A stretch of 64,000 nucleotides of DNA from Hyphomonas oceanitis SCH89. GTDB lineage: Bacteria; Pseudomonadota; Alphaproteobacteria; Caulobacterales; Hyphomonadaceae. Within the stretch, counting starts at the first letter, position 1. Every line of letters starts with the position of its first letter. A model generated the notes under the pieces. It was not told the origin of the DNA and did not search any database. It saw only the letters and a list, made by a program, of their open reading frames with translations. Made by a program: the position numbers and the translations under genes. The stretch is taken from assembly GCF_000685295.1 (NCBI RefSeq), contig NZ_ARYL01000006.1, positions 62,001 to 126,000 on the forward strand, in the 5' to 3' direction. Below are positions 51,575-61,366 of the stretch, piece after piece.

Positions 51575-52164
51575 ATCACCTGAAGCTTCCGGGACCAGTT
51601 GACGGCCTGCGCATTGGCCTGTTTGGCGGAAGCTTCAATCCGGCCCATTCCGGCCATCTGCACGTTGCCGAAACGGCGATGCGGCGCCTCGGCCTGGACT
51701 GGGTCTGGTGGATCGTCGCGCGCGGCAATCCGCTGAAGACCTCGCATGGCGATTTCGACGCTCGCCTTACCTCGGCACGCACGCTTGCCACCAACCCGCG
51801 CATGATCGTGACCGACATCGAGGCGCAGCTCGGCCTGACCTATACGTCCGACACGCTGGCCGCCATCGTGAACCGGGCACCCCAGGCGCATTTCGTCTGG
51901 CTCATGGGGGCAGATAACATGGTCGGCTTCCACCTCTGGCAAGACTGGCAGGGCATCGCCAGCACTTTGCCGATTGCCGTGATCGCGCGCCCGGGCGTTG
52001 GCACCGGTGCGCGCAACTCACCTTTCGCGCGCCGGTTTGCCAGCAGCCGTATCCCGGCCTCAGCCGCGCGCACACTACCCATGGCCACGCCGCCCGCATG
52101 GACCTACTTGACCGCCCCGCTCGATCCGGCCTCATCCACCGCTCTACGGGCCGCAAAATCATGA
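51571..52164 (+). CDS. nadD: Nicotinate-nucleotide adenylyltransferase
   Basis: This 197-residue nucleotidyltransferase forms deamido-NAD from nicotinate mononucleotide and ATP. The N-terminal GLFGGSFNPAHSGHL carries the ATP-binding H-x-G-H, and the end SSTALRA matches the conserved SST-x-I/L-R motif. The TTG start overlaps the proA stop. In most alphaproteobacteria rsfS and rlmH follow nadD; here a ThiF/MoeB-family gene follows instead, with a 4-bp overlap. Confidence 0.94.
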   Translation: MNHLKLPGPVDGLRIGLFGGSFNPAHSGHLHVAETAMRRLGLDWVWWIVARGNPLKTSHGDFDARLTSARTLATNPRMIVTDIEAQLGLTYTSDTLAAIVNRAPQAHFVWLMGADNMVGFHLWQDWQGIASTLPIAVIARPGVGTGARNSPFARRFASSRIPASAARTLPMATPPAWTYLTAPLDPASSTALRAAKS

Positions 52165-52913
52165 CGTCCCAGCCCGTGGATATCGAGCGCCATAAACGGC
52201 ATATCCTGCTCAAGGAAATTGGCGGACCCGGCGTGCAGAAACTGCGCGGCGCGACAGTATCGATGGTCGGGGCAGGGGCGCTGGGCGGCCCATGCGCACT
52301 CTATCTCGCCGCAGCAGGTATCGGCCGGCTCGAGATATGGGACGATGATGTCGTCGACCGTTCAAACCTCCAGCGCCAGATCCAGTTCGGCGAAGGCGAT
52401 GTTGGCCAGCCCAAGGCTGAAACGCTTGCCACCAGTTTGCAGGCTGCGCATCCGGATACGCAGGTCTCCTGGCATCGCCACCGGTGGAGCGAAAGCCATC
52501 CGCTCGCTGGCGATATCCTGATCGACGCGTCCGACAATTTCCCCACCCGCTATGCGCTCAACGCCGCTGCCCACGCATCGGGCCGCGCACTCGTGCAGGG
52601 CGCCGCTGCGGGCTGGTCCGGGCAGGTCAGCGTCTTCGCATCCGGCCTGCAACCGGGCGCGCCCTGCTACCGCTGCTGGGTGCCGGAGACGCCACCTGAC
52701 GCCGAAGCCTGCGATGAAGTCGGTGTGGTTGGCGCCATGACTGGCATGGTCGGCGCAGCCATGGCGCTGGAAACCGTCAAGCTGATAACCGGCGCTGGGG
52801 CGCCTTTGATCGGGCGCATCCTGCTTATGGACGGGCTGGCCGGAACGCAGCGAACAGTTAAACTGAAAGCGGACACGAGCTGCAGCACCTGCGCCAGTAT
52901 ACACGCCGATTGA
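52161..52913 (+). CDS. HesA/MoeB/ThiF family adenylyltransferase
   Basis: This 250-residue E1-like enzyme adenylates the C-terminus of a small sulfur-carrier protein (MoaD or ThiS type). The GAGALGGPCALYLAAAGIG nucleotide motif, the DNFPTRYALN segment, the zinc ligands CYRC and CSTC near the ends, and the central EACDEVGVVG with the likely catalytic Cys are seen. No rhodanese domain is fused. Its job (molybdopterin, thiamine or tRNA thiolation) is not decided by its neighbours. ATG overlaps the nadD stop. Confidence 0.9.
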   Translation: MTSQPVDIERHKRHILLKEIGGPGVQKLRGATVSMVGAGALGGPCALYLAAAGIGRLEIWDDDVVDRSNLQRQIQFGEGDVGQPKAETLATSLQAAHPDTQVSWHRHRWSESHPLAGDILIDASDNFPTRYALNAAAHASGRALVQGAAAGWSGQVSVFASGLQPGAPCYRCWVPETPPDAEACDEVGVVGAMTGMVGAAMALETVKLITGAGAPLIGRILLMDGLAGTQRTVKLKADTSCSTCASIHAD

Positions 52914-52979
52914 CAGTGGGGCCGCACTCTCCCTTAGTGCTTGCCAGAGGGAAAATAGAATCCGGAAAGGACGCACAAT

Positions 52980-53984
52980 ATGTTTCGAGGCCTGATTGCG
53001 ATTGTCGTAACACTTGCCATCATTCTGGGCGCGGGATGGTTCGTCATGAAGCGGGACGATATCGGCTATGACCGCCTGGAATCCATGTATGCCAGCAAGG
53101 CCAGCCGCTTCATGCCGATGGGCGAGGATAGCCGCATCCACTATCGCGATGTCGGCCCGCGTGACGCGCCGGTTCTCGTTCTTGTGCACGGCTTTTCTGC
53201 TTCGCTGCACACATGGGAGCCGTGGGTCAAGAATCTGAGCAAGGACTACCGTGTTCTGACGATTGACCTGCCCGGGCACGGCCTGTCACGCTGCCTTGAT
53301 GTGTCGGCGACGGGTATCCCGCAATTCGTTGATGTTATCGATCAGGTCACGCACAATCTGAATGTTGACCAGTTCACGCTTGTCGGCAATTCCATGGGCG
53401 GCCATACCGCCTGGTCCTATGCGCTGGCGCATCCGGAGCGCCTTGATGGCCTTGTGCTGGTGGATGCCTCCGGTTGGCCAAAAACAGGCGATGAAGCCGA
53501 ATCCTCACCGCTCGTTTTCAAGCTGCTCGCCAATCCGCTCGCGCGGCGCGTCATGAAGGATATCGACATGACGGGCCTGATCCGCAGCGGCCTTGAAGAC
53601 AGCTTTGCTGATCCGGCTCTGGTCACGGATGCCATGGTCGAACGTTACGGCGCGCTCAGCCGCGCCCCCTGCCACCGTGAAGCCATCCTTAACCTGATGA
53701 CTGGCCGCGACGACCGCTCAGATGCGAGCGACGAAAAGCTGGCCGCCATCAATGTGCCGACGCTCATAATGCAGGGGGAGAAAGATAATCTCGTGCCGGC
53801 CGCGCATGCCGAGAAGTTCCATGCGGCGATCGCCGTATCAGAGCTGAAGCTCTATCCCGACGTCGGGCACTTGCCGCAGGAAGAAGCGGCTGCCCAGTCG
53901 GTAGACGACCTCAGGAATTTCCTGTCGACGCAGGTTTATACCGTGTCAGATGAAGCGCTGCCTGAGCCGCTGCCTGCGGAATAA
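52980..53984 (+). CDS. Alpha/beta hydrolase
   Basis: This 334-residue enzyme has an N-terminal hydrophobic signal anchor (about 5-22) and an alpha/beta hydrolase domain. The oxyanion HGFSAS, the nucleophile elbow GNSMGG and the catalytic His in DVGHLPQEEAA are present. Membrane anchoring makes a role at the periplasmic side or on lipids plausible, but the substrate is unknown. It converges on sdhB. Confidence 0.9.
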   Translation: MFRGLIAIVVTLAIILGAGWFVMKRDDIGYDRLESMYASKASRFMPMGEDSRIHYRDVGPRDAPVLVLVHGFSASLHTWEPWVKNLSKDYRVLTIDLPGHGLSRCLDVSATGIPQFVDVIDQVTHNLNVDQFTLVGNSMGGHTAWSYALAHPERLDGLVLVDASGWPKTGDEAESSPLVFKLLANPLARRVMKDIDMTGLIRSGLEDSFADPALVTDAMVERYGALSRAPCHREAILNLMTGRDDRSDASDEKLAAINVPTLIMQGEKDNLVPAAHAEKFHAAIAVSELKLYPDVGHLPQEEAAAQSVDDLRNFLSTQVYTVSDEALPEPLPAE

Positions 53985-54005
53985 CGACGCGGGCGCCGCT
54001 CCAAA

Positions 54006-54788
54006 TCAGGAAACGCGCTCAACCATCATGTGCTTGATCTTGGCGATGGCTTTCGCCGGGTTCAGCCCCTTCGGGCAGACCTGCGCGCAGTTCATGATCG
54101 TGTGGCAGCGATAAAGCTTGAACGGATCTTCAAGGTCATCAAGGCGCTCGCCCGTGGCTTCGTCGCGGCTGTCGATCAGCCAGCGATAGGCCTGCAGCAG
54201 TGCGGCAGGGCCGAGATACTTGTCGCCATTCCACCAGTAGGACGGGCACGACGTCGAACAGCAGGCGCACAGGATGCACTCATAGAGGCCGTTCAGCTCT
54301 TCGCGGTCGGTCTCTGACTGCTTCCATTCCTTTTCGGGCGCCGGTGTGACGGTCTTCAGGAAGGGCTGCACATAGGCGTGCTGGGCGTAGAAATTGGTCA
54401 GGTCCGGGATCAGGTCCTTGACCACAGGAAGGTGGGGCAGGGGAGAGATCGAGATCACGCCGCCGGGCAGCTCGTCAAAGCCCTTGGTACAGGCAATCGT
54501 GTTGTTGCCGGCAATATTCATGGCGCACGAGCCGCACACGCCTTCGCGGCAGGACCGGCGAAAGGCGAGCGTCGGGTCGATATTGTTCTTGATGTAGAGC
54601 AGGACGTCCAGGATCATCGTCCCGGCCTTGTCCATGTCGACCCAATAGAGGTCCCAGCGCGGATTGCCGGCCTCTTCCGGGCTGTAACGATAGATCTTGA
54701 ACTGGCGCAGGTTTGTCGCGCCCTGCGGCTTCGGCCAGGTCTTGCCCTTGCCGACTTTGGAGTTCTTCGGAAGTGTCAGTTCGACCAT
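54006..54788 (-). CDS. sdhB: Succinate dehydrogenase iron-sulfur subunit
   Basis: This 260-residue subunit passes electrons from SdhA to quinone through three clusters: 2Fe-2S ([21 protein letters not shown]), 4Fe-4S ([11 protein letters not shown]) and 3Fe-4S ([17 protein letters not shown]). All ligands are intact. It normally lies directly after sdhA, but here two foreign-looking genes (54930-56768) intervene. The 141-bp gap before it may contain its own promoter. A TTGACG (54838-54833) on its strand is a possible -35, though I see no good -10 at the right spacing. Confidence 0.96.
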   Translation of the reverse strand: MVELTLPKNSKVGKGKTWPKPQGATNLRQFKIYRYSPEEAGNPRWDLYWVDMDKAGTMILDVLLYIKNNIDPTLAFRRSCREGVCGSCAMNIAGNNTIACTKGFDELPGGVISISPLPHLPVVKDLIPDLTNFYAQHAYVQPFLKTVTPAPEKEWKQSETDREELNGLYECILCACCSTSCPSYWWNGDKYLGPAALLQAYRWLIDSRDEATGERLDDLEDPFKLYRCHTIMNCAQVCPKGLNPAKAIAKIKHMMVERVS

Positions 54789-54929
54789 GAATATTCCAAC
54801 CCGCTTTTAATGCACTTTATCCTATTAAGACACGTCAACACCAGTCTTAAAGACCTCAAGAGTGCGACTCACCCGCGCACAAGCGGATATACTTATCTGG
54901 CACGCTTGGCCACCTTGGCGGTGTTAAGG

Positions 54930-55946
54930 TCAACCGGCCTTTTTCGCTGCAATTACATCATCATAGAATGCCGTGACGGCGGCGATGCCTGCGCGCCGTT
55001 CGAAACGTGTCATGTCATAGCTGCGCCGGCTGATCTGACCGTGGATCTTGCGATGCATTTGTTCCGTGATTGCCCGTGCCAGCGCGTCAGCGTCACCTAT
55101 CGGAAAGCGGCAGTCGGAATCATCACGGAAAATCTCCTGGAAACCTTCGATATCCGAGGCGAGGATCGGGGTATCAAGCGACATGGCCTCAAGCGCGACA
55201 AGGGCAAAAGGTTCATTGCGCGAGGGCATCACAAGCAGGTCCAGGGCGCCGTACCAATCTTCCGGGCTTTTCGTGTAACCCATAAATGAAATGCGTGTAT
55301 CGCCGCTTGCGGCCTGTTCGAGAGCTTGCCGGTCCATGCCGTCGCCGACAATGGCGAGTTTCAGGGATGGCGCATTGATCCGCGAAATCGCACTTAGCAG
55401 TGTCCCAACGCCCTTTACGGGATCAAGTCGGCCGACAAATCCAACGAGAAAATCGTCTTGGCCCGCTCCTGCCTTTTCTCTCGCGGCTTTAATTCTGTCA
55501 GGCTCTGGCGGCTTGATGGAGGGCGTCCAGTTGTTGACCTTCTTCACAAGGCCCCGAAAGGAAGCGGCGCCCGGCAGCTGCCAGTCGGCCAGGGCATGCA
55601 GGCCATCAAGATGTGACATTGCGGCGGGCTTATAGCGGATGTGCATGGATGCCAGAACAGGCGGGCGTCCCGGATAGTATCTCATCCAGCGGGCTGCCGC
55701 TGCACCATGACAGTGAACGATATCTGGCTTCAGCCGCCAAATCTCGCGGAAGAATGCAAAGGCTCTCGGGTTTCCGAATGGCCTCGGTTCCACACAGGCT
55801 GGCGCGAAGTCAAATGCGACGCCCGGCAGTTTCGGCATAGCCACGAAAGCCTCGTGCCCAAGGTCCGCCTGTCCACCGGCGATATCGAAAGCATACCGAT
55901 TGGCCCCGGACAGCGTCGAGGAGCCGCTTACATGAAGTATACGCAT
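54930..55946 (-). CDS. Glycosyltransferase family 4
   Basis: This 338-residue GT-B enzyme has the N-terminal ILHVSGSSTLSGANRYAFDIAGGQADLGH acceptor-domain start. The C-terminal nucleotide-sugar site is VGFVGRLDPVKGVGTLLSAI, then EX7E in NEPFALVALEAM. It is likely to add a sugar to a lipid, glycan or protein at the cytoplasmic face. It is placed between sdhA and sdhB on the same strand. I use the ATG at 55946; a TTG at 55961 would add five residues. Confidence 0.88.
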   Translation of the reverse strand: MRILHVSGSSTLSGANRYAFDIAGGQADLGHEAFVAMPKLPGVAFDFAPACVEPRPFGNPRAFAFFREIWRLKPDIVHCHGAAAARWMRYYPGRPPVLASMHIRYKPAAMSHLDGLHALADWQLPGAASFRGLVKKVNNWTPSIKPPEPDRIKAAREKAGAGQDDFLVGFVGRLDPVKGVGTLLSAISRINAPSLKLAIVGDGMDRQALEQAASGDTRISFMGYTKSPEDWYGALDLLVMPSRNEPFALVALEAMSLDTPILASDIEGFQEIFRDDSDCRFPIGDADALARAITEQMHRKIHGQISRRSYDMTRFERRAGIAAVTAFYDDVIAAKKAG

Positions 55947-55970
55947 AGGCTTTGCCCCCAAAGGTTCAGA

Positions 55971-56768
55971 TCAGGCCTTGCGAAAAATGATAAGTTTTTC
56001 GTAATCCCGGTTGGGGCTTTCACCGCGGAAAATTCCCCTCGCGTTGCGCTCCACCATCTTGCCGAATGCATCACGCGCTGCGTCGCGCTTGCTCACCGTG
56101 TTCAGCACGGTTGCGTTGTAATAGCGCCGATGAGCCTCAAGGCTCGCATTGGATATCAGAGACAGGCTTTGGAACTGGTCGCGCATCGCCCAGACCTCGG
56201 CGCTCAAGGCCTGTGAAGGGGCGGTATCACGTTTGAACAATTCAGCCGTCTTCACAACGTTGGGCAGTGCCTCTTCCATATGCTCAGGCTGCCAGTTGAC
56301 GTCTTCAATGATGTAGATGCCGCCCGGTTTCAGCTTGCGGAACAGCTTGGTCAGTGTGAGTTGCTGGTGGTAGCTGGCATGAGACGCATCATCGAGAATG
56401 ACGTCCATCTCGGGTAACTGGTCAGCAACCCGCTCCAGCTGTTCGGCATCGCCACAGTCAACCTGGTGGAAACGGAAATTCTCTTTCTCAAAGGCCGAGA
56501 AATCAGAAATATCGAGACCATAAATCTGGACATCCGGGAAATAGGAATCCCACATCCTTACCGATGGCACGTCTGTGGTCGCCCGCGAGTTCGGATTTTT
56601 ATGCTCGGGGCCGCCGCGCTGAAGGCCGATTTCACAGAATGTCACTGACTGGCGGCGCAGCGGCGTGAAGAGCAGATCATATATATACGCGTAGGTGTGG
56701 GCGTCGCCTGTCAGCGTGCCCTTGTCGCTTCCGAAGTCGTTTGCCAGTTCAACCAAAGACTTCATCAT
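55971..56768 (-). CDS. SAM-dependent methyltransferase, mycinamicin/CmcI-like group
   Basis: This 265-residue Rossmann-fold methyltransferase resembles O-methyltransferases that act on sugars, such as those in macrolide and cephamycin pathways. LVELANDFGSDKGT starts it, CEIGLQRGG is the SAM loop, and DVILDDASHASYHQQ and YIIEDVNW carry the acidic residues that could bind a divalent metal. The region is AT-rich (26 of 60 bases GC in 56461-56520, against 44 of 60 in 57301-57360 of sdhA). With the GT4 gene 24 bp downstream it forms a probable glycan-modification pair. Confidence 0.85.
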   Translation of the reverse strand: MMKSLVELANDFGSDKGTLTGDAHTYAYIYDLLFTPLRRQSVTFCEIGLQRGGPEHKNPNSRATTDVPSVRMWDSYFPDVQIYGLDISDFSAFEKENFRFHQVDCGDAEQLERVADQLPEMDVILDDASHASYHQQLTLTKLFRKLKPGGIYIIEDVNWQPEHMEEALPNVVKTAELFKRDTAPSQALSAEVWAMRDQFQSLSLISNASLEAHRRYYNATVLNTVSKRDAARDAFGKMVERNARGIFRGESPNRDYEKLIIFRKA

Positions 56769-56835
56769 GCTCACTCGCTGTGTATAGCGCCATTGAGCAA
56801 TTGGCCGATATTAGTCAACGGTTTTTTTTCAACTT

Positions 56836-58623
56836 TTAGTAAACCCGTGCTTTCGGCTCGATATACGCGATCTCGTTCGACATCGTGTAGTCGTGCACAC
56901 CACGATAATCGATCGTCACCTTCCCGGCGTCATCGACCCAGGCAAGTGTGTGCTTCATCCACTTTTCGTCGTTGCGGTCAGCGAAGTCTTCGCGCGCATG
57001 GGCGCCGCGGCTTTCCTCGCGGTTCGCCGCAGAGTTCACGGTGACGGAGGCCTGGGCGATCAGGTTGTCGAACTCCAGCGCTTCGATCAGGTCCGTGTTC
57101 CAGACCATGCCGCGATCTTTAACGTCGATGCCCGGCAGTTTCTTGTAGACGCCATCAATGGCTTCCACGCCGCTGCGCAACACGTCGCCGGTGCGGAACA
57201 CGGCGCAGTCATTCTGCATCGCCTTCTGCATCTCGAGGCGCAGCTTGGCGACCGGCTGGTCGCCGCTCGCGTTACGCATCCTGTCAAAGCGGGCGAGGTG
57301 GCTGTCGGTGGCGCCCTTGGGCAGTTCCGGCTGCGTCGCGCCGGCTTCTGTCGTCTCGCCGCAGCGCAGGCCTGCCGCGCGGCCGAAGACGACAAGGTCG
57401 ATCAGCGAGTTGGAGCCGAGCCGGTTGGCGCCGTGCACCGACACGCAGGCCGCTTCGCCAACGGCCATGAGGCCCGGCACAACCGAATCCGGGTCGCCGT
57501 TCTTCTTGGTCAGCACTTCGCCGTGGTAATTGGTCGGGATGCCGCCCATATTGTAGTGAACCGTCGGCAGGACCGGGATCGGCTCCTTGGTCACGTCGAC
57601 ACCGGCGAAGATTTTCGCGGTTTCCGAAATGCCCGGCAGGCGCTCAGCCAGAACGGCGGCGCCAAGGTGTTCGAGGTGAAGGTGGATATGGTCCTTTTCC
57701 GGGCCAACGCCGCGGCCTTCGCGAATTTCCATCGTCATCGCGCGGGAGACAACATCGCGCGACGCAAGATCTTTCGCTGAGGGCGCATAGCGCTCCATGA
57801 AGCGCTCGCCTTCAGAGTTGGTCAGGTAACCGCCTTCGCCGCGTGAGCCTTCGGTAATCAGGCAGCCCGAACCATAAATGCCGGTCGGGTGGAATTGCAC
57901 GAATTCCATGTCCTGCAGCGGCAGGCCGGCGCGCAGCACCATGGCATTGCCGTCGCCTGTGCAGGTGTGGGCCGATGTGCACGAGAAGAAGGCGCGGCCA
58001 TAGCCGCCGGTTGCCAGGATGGTCTTCTGCGCGCGGAAGCGGTGCAGCGTACCATCATCGAGTTTCCAGGCTGTCACACCGCGGCAGACGCCTTCGTCAT
58101 CCATGATGAGGTCGAGCGCGAAATATTCGATGAAGAACTCTGTCTCTTCTTTCACGCACTGGCCGTACAGCGTGTGCAGCATGGCGTGGCCGGTCCGGTC
58201 AGCCGCGGCGCACGTGCGCTGGACAGGGCCCTGGCCGAAGTCGCGTGTCATGCCGCCAAAGGCGCGCTGGTAGATCTTGCCTTCGTCGGTCCGCGAGAAG
58301 GGCATGCCCCAGTGCTCGAGTTCGTAAACGGCAGCAGGCGCGTTGCGCGTCAGGTATTCGATCGCGTCCTGGTCGCCGAGCCAGTCGGAGCCCTTGACGG
58401 TATCGTACATGTGCCAGCGCCAGTTATCCTCACCCATATTGCCGAGCGAGGCAGCAATGCCGCCCTGTGCAGCAACCGTGTGCGAGCGCGTCGGGAACAC
58501 TTTGGTGATACAGGCCGTGCGCAGGCCGGCCTGGGCCGCACCGAGCGCGGCGCGCAGGCCGGAGCCACCGGCGCCAACGACAACGACGTCATATGTGTGA
58601 TCAACGAATGTGTAGTCAGTCAT
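56836..58623 (-). CDS. sdhA: Succinate dehydrogenase flavoprotein subunit
   Basis: This 595-residue FAD subunit oxidises succinate to fumarate. The covalent-FAD histidine is in [10 protein letters not shown], the active-site elements are [10 protein letters not shown] and [24 protein letters not shown], and the full C-terminal domain is present. I use the ATG at 58623 with GGGAGAAACC upstream; 30 open codons precede it. It is preceded by sdhD with 23 bp and followed by a methyltransferase gene rather than sdhB. Confidence 0.97.
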   Translation of the reverse strand: MTDYTFVDHTYDVVVVGAGGSGLRAALGAAQAGLRTACITKVFPTRSHTVAAQGGIAASLGNMGEDNWRWHMYDTVKGSDWLGDQDAIEYLTRNAPAAVYELEHWGMPFSRTDEGKIYQRAFGGMTRDFGQGPVQRTCAAADRTGHAMLHTLYGQCVKEETEFFIEYFALDLIMDDEGVCRGVTAWKLDDGTLHRFRAQKTILATGGYGRAFFSCTSAHTCTGDGNAMVLRAGLPLQDMEFVQFHPTGIYGSGCLITEGSRGEGGYLTNSEGERFMERYAPSAKDLASRDVVSRAMTMEIREGRGVGPEKDHIHLHLEHLGAAVLAERLPGISETAKIFAGVDVTKEPIPVLPTVHYNMGGIPTNYHGEVLTKKNGDPDSVVPGLMAVGEAACVSVHGANRLGSNSLIDLVVFGRAAGLRCGETTEAGATQPELPKGATDSHLARFDRMRNASGDQPVAKLRLEMQKAMQNDCAVFRTGDVLRSGVEAIDGVYKKLPGIDVKDRGMVWNTDLIEALEFDNLIAQASVTVNSAANREESRGAHAREDFADRNDEKWMKHTLAWVDDAGKVTIDYRGVHDYTMSNEIAYIEPKARVY

Positions 58624-58646
58624 CGTGGTTTCTCCCGCAGCCGCCA

Positions 58647-59042
58647 TCAGGCGTCCGCGCCAATCCAGAGTTTGAGCACCGAGAGGGCGACGGTCGCGAA
58701 CAGCGCGATACACGCGAAACTGTTCAGGATCAGCAGCGCCGAACGGGTGCCTGTCTTACCGATATAGTCCTCGATGACGATCTGCATACCGATACGCATG
58801 TGATAGAACGCCGCGCCGGCCGTGAGGATCAGCAGGATCGCGTTCCATGGCTTGCCGGCCCATTCGACAGCGCCATCATACCCCGCGCCCGAGGCGTGAA
58901 TGACCGAGTAGAGAAACCAGGGCACGAGAAAGACCATCGCAATCGCGGTGACGCGCTGGCGGATATGGTCGCTGGTGCCGGACTTGGCCGAACCGAGGCC
59001 GCGTGCCGCCTTGGCAGGCGTGATGAACTGATTGTTCGCCAT
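58647..59042 (-). CDS. sdhD: Succinate dehydrogenase membrane anchor subunit
   Basis: This 131-residue protein has three membrane helices (about 28-52, 68-90, 103-126). The haem/quinone-site region is [15 protein letters not shown]. It anchors SdhAB to the inner membrane together with SdhC. It lies 14 bp downstream of sdhC. Confidence 0.92.
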   Translation of the reverse strand: MANNQFITPAKAARGLGSAKSGTSDHIRQRVTAIAMVFLVPWFLYSVIHASGAGYDGAVEWAGKPWNAILLILTAGAAFYHMRIGMQIVIEDYIGKTGTRSALLILNSFACIALFATVALSVLKLWIGADA

Positions 59043-59056
59043 CTTCTAAAGACCCC

Positions 59057-59455
59057 TTATGCCAGCAGCACGACGGCCCAGATGGCCACCGACGCAAGAA
59101 CGGCAAAAACATAGTTGAAAACGGAAACGGCGCTGGCGGTCTTCGGGTCGAAGCCGATATGCGGGCCGTCCCAGAAAAGGTAGCGGATGCCATTGGCGAG
59201 GTGGAACAGGACAGCCACCGTCCAGAGGAACAGGATGACCTGGCCCGGGATCGAGCTGATGATCGGCTCGAACACGGCGAAGGCGTCAGGGCCGCTGGCC
59301 AGGGCGACCAGCCATGCGGCGATCAGGAACGTGCCGAAATACATCGCCATGCCGGTAAACCGGTGCGTGATCGAGGCAAACATGGTGGCGTGGTAGCGCC
59401 AGATTCCCAGATGGGGCGACAGGGGGCGGGAATCGGCCTGCTTGGTGCCTGACAT
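59057..59455 (-). CDS. sdhC: Succinate dehydrogenase cytochrome b556 subunit
   Basis: This 132-residue, three-helix protein carries the RPLSPHLGIWR quinone-site start, the SITHRFTGMAM helix I and the haem histidine in FHLANGIRYLFWD. It is the first gene of the sdh cluster, divergent from the DUF885 gene with about 90 bp between starts. The whole cluster order on this strand is sdhC, sdhD, sdhA, methyltransferase, GT4, sdhB. Confidence 0.94.
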   Translation of the reverse strand: MSGTKQADSRPLSPHLGIWRYHATMFASITHRFTGMAMYFGTFLIAAWLVALASGPDAFAVFEPIISSIPGQVILFLWTVAVLFHLANGIRYLFWDGPHIGFDPKTASAVSVFNYVFAVLASVAIWAVVLLA

Positions 59456-59547
59456 GAAAGCTTACCTCACCTGTAATGAAACGCTTGGCTTCGCGTTCTA
59501 GGCGCCTCTATGATCCTGTCAACGTGAAGGCATGCGGGAGCGACAAA

Positions 59548-61305
59548 TTGAAACCGTTTATTCTGGGTCTTGGCCTCCTGATCATGCCGCTTCTGGCGGC
59601 TGCTGACCCCACGCCCGACCCGATGGAGGGGCTCGTCAGCGCCTATGAGGCCTATGTCCGCGACGTCAACCCGGACCAGGCGGCCGAGGATGACGGCACG
59701 ATTGCGCGTCAATGGCGCGACGTGCGCCCCGAAACGGTCGACGCGCAGGCCAGGCGGGCGTCTGCCCTTCAGGCAGAGATCGCTGCCGCTGAAACCACCC
59801 GCACGGTGGACAAGGCGATTCTGAATCGTCTCCTGCAACTCGATATCGACGACGCAAGATATGACGCAGCCCGCATCCCGTTCACCGGCGACTGGGGCTT
59901 TCAGGCCGAACCCATCTTCACCGCCATGCAGACAAAGCTCGAATCCGCCGAGGATGCCGAGGCCTGGATCGCGCGCCTCAATGATGTGTCCCGCTATTTC
60001 GGTGAGAACATTGATAATATGCGACGCGGCATCGCTACCGGCTGGACCGCCCACAAGGATCCGCTGAACACGATGACGGACCAGATCCGCGAGCAGATCG
60101 TTACCGATCCCGCCGACAGCGATCTCTACAAGCCGTTTGAAACGCTTCCCGAAGACATGGACGCCGAAACCGCTGAGCGCCTGCGCGCCGAAGGGCTGGA
60201 GGCCGTCTCCCACGCGGTCACCGCCTACAAGGACACGCTGCGCTTCATCCTGACCGAATATGCCCCGCAGGCGCGCCCTGCGCCGGGCCTCGCCAGCCTT
60301 CCGGGCGGGCAGGAAGTGTACGCCGCCGCTGTCGAACACCACACGGCCGGCGCAGGCTACACGCCCGTCGAGATTCATGAGCTGGGCGAGCGCGAAGTCG
60401 CGCGCATCCGGTCGGAAATGGAAGATATCATCGCCGAGATCGGTTTTGAGGGCAGCTTTGCCGACTTCCTTGCCTTCCTGCGCTCCGATCCGCAATTCTA
60501 TGCCACCTCGGCCGATGACCTGATGGCCAAGGCAAAGGCCGTGGCCGCCCGCATGGATGCCATGCTGCCGGATTATTTCGGGCGTCTGCCGGTCCTGCCC
60601 TATGACGTCGAGCCTGTGCCGCTGGCCATCGCGCCCGGCTATACATCGGGCCGTTATGTCGAGGGCGATCCAAAGGAAGGCCGTCACGGCATCTATTGGG
60701 TCAATACTTACGCGTTGGAACAGCGTCCGCTCTATGAACTGCCCGCCCTTACCGCGCATGAGGCGGTGCCGGGCCATCACCTGCAAATCGCGCTCAGCCG
60801 TGAAATGACCGACCAGCCAAAATTCCGTCAGGACTATTACGCGACTGCGTTTGGCGAAGGCTGGGGGCTTTATGCTGAACATCTCGCAGGCGAAGCGGGC
60901 ATGTATGAGACGCCCTATGAGCGCTTCGGTGGTCTCTCCATGGAAATGTGGCGGGCCTGCCGGCTCGTCGCCGATACGGGCCTGCACTGGTATAACTGGA
61001 CCCGCGAACAGGCCGAGGCCTGCTTCAAGGAGAACACGGCGCTTGCCCAACTGAACATCGACAATGAAGTGACGCGCTATATCGGCTGGCCGGGCCAGGC
61101 CGTGGCCTACAAGGTGGGCGAGCTGAAAATCCGCGCTCTGCGGGCCGAAGCAGAAGCGGCACTGGGCGAGCAATTCGACATCAAGGCTTTCCATGATGTC
61201 GTGCTGGGGCAGGGCGCTGTGCCGCTCGATGTCCTCGACGCGCAGGTGAAAGCCTGGATCGCCAGCCAGTTGCCGGAAGCCGAGCCTTCCGCACCCGCAG
61301 AATAG
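59548..61305 (+). CDS. DUF885 family (putative zinc peptidase), secreted
   Basis: This 585-residue protein has a signal peptide (MKPFILGLGLLIMPLLAAA-DP) and the DUF885 domain. The motif LTAHEAVPGHHLQIAL, with its HExxPGHH pattern, followed by YYATAFGEGWGLYAEHLAGE, is the predicted zinc site. The domain resembles gluzincin metallopeptidases, but few members are tested. I prefer the TTG at 59548, which has GGGAG seven bases upstream and starts at the signal peptide; ATG at 59476 would add 24 unlikely residues. Confidence 0.88.
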   Translation: MKPFILGLGLLIMPLLAAADPTPDPMEGLVSAYEAYVRDVNPDQAAEDDGTIARQWRDVRPETVDAQARRASALQAEIAAAETTRTVDKAILNRLLQLDIDDARYDAARIPFTGDWGFQAEPIFTAMQTKLESAEDAEAWIARLNDVSRYFGENIDNMRRGIATGWTAHKDPLNTMTDQIREQIVTDPADSDLYKPFETLPEDMDAETAERLRAEGLEAVSHAVTAYKDTLRFILTEYAPQARPAPGLASLPGGQEVYAAAVEHHTAGAGYTPVEIHELGEREVARIRSEMEDIIAEIGFEGSFADFLAFLRSDPQFYATSADDLMAKAKAVAARMDAMLPDYFGRLPVLPYDVEPVPLAIAPGYTSGRYVEGDPKEGRHGIYWVNTYALEQRPLYELPALTAHEAVPGHHLQIALSREMTDQPKFRQDYYATAFGEGWGLYAEHLAGEAGMYETPYERFGGLSMEMWRACRLVADTGLHWYNWTREQAEACFKENTALAQLNIDNEVTRYIGWPGQAVAYKVGELKIRALRAEAEAALGEQFDIKAFHDVVLGQGAVPLDVLDAQVKAWIASQLPEAEPSAPAE

Positions 61306-61366
61306 GTCCACAAAATATAGACCCACTGCTTGTGCTGAGGTCGGCTTGAGGCCACATGGGCGAGCC

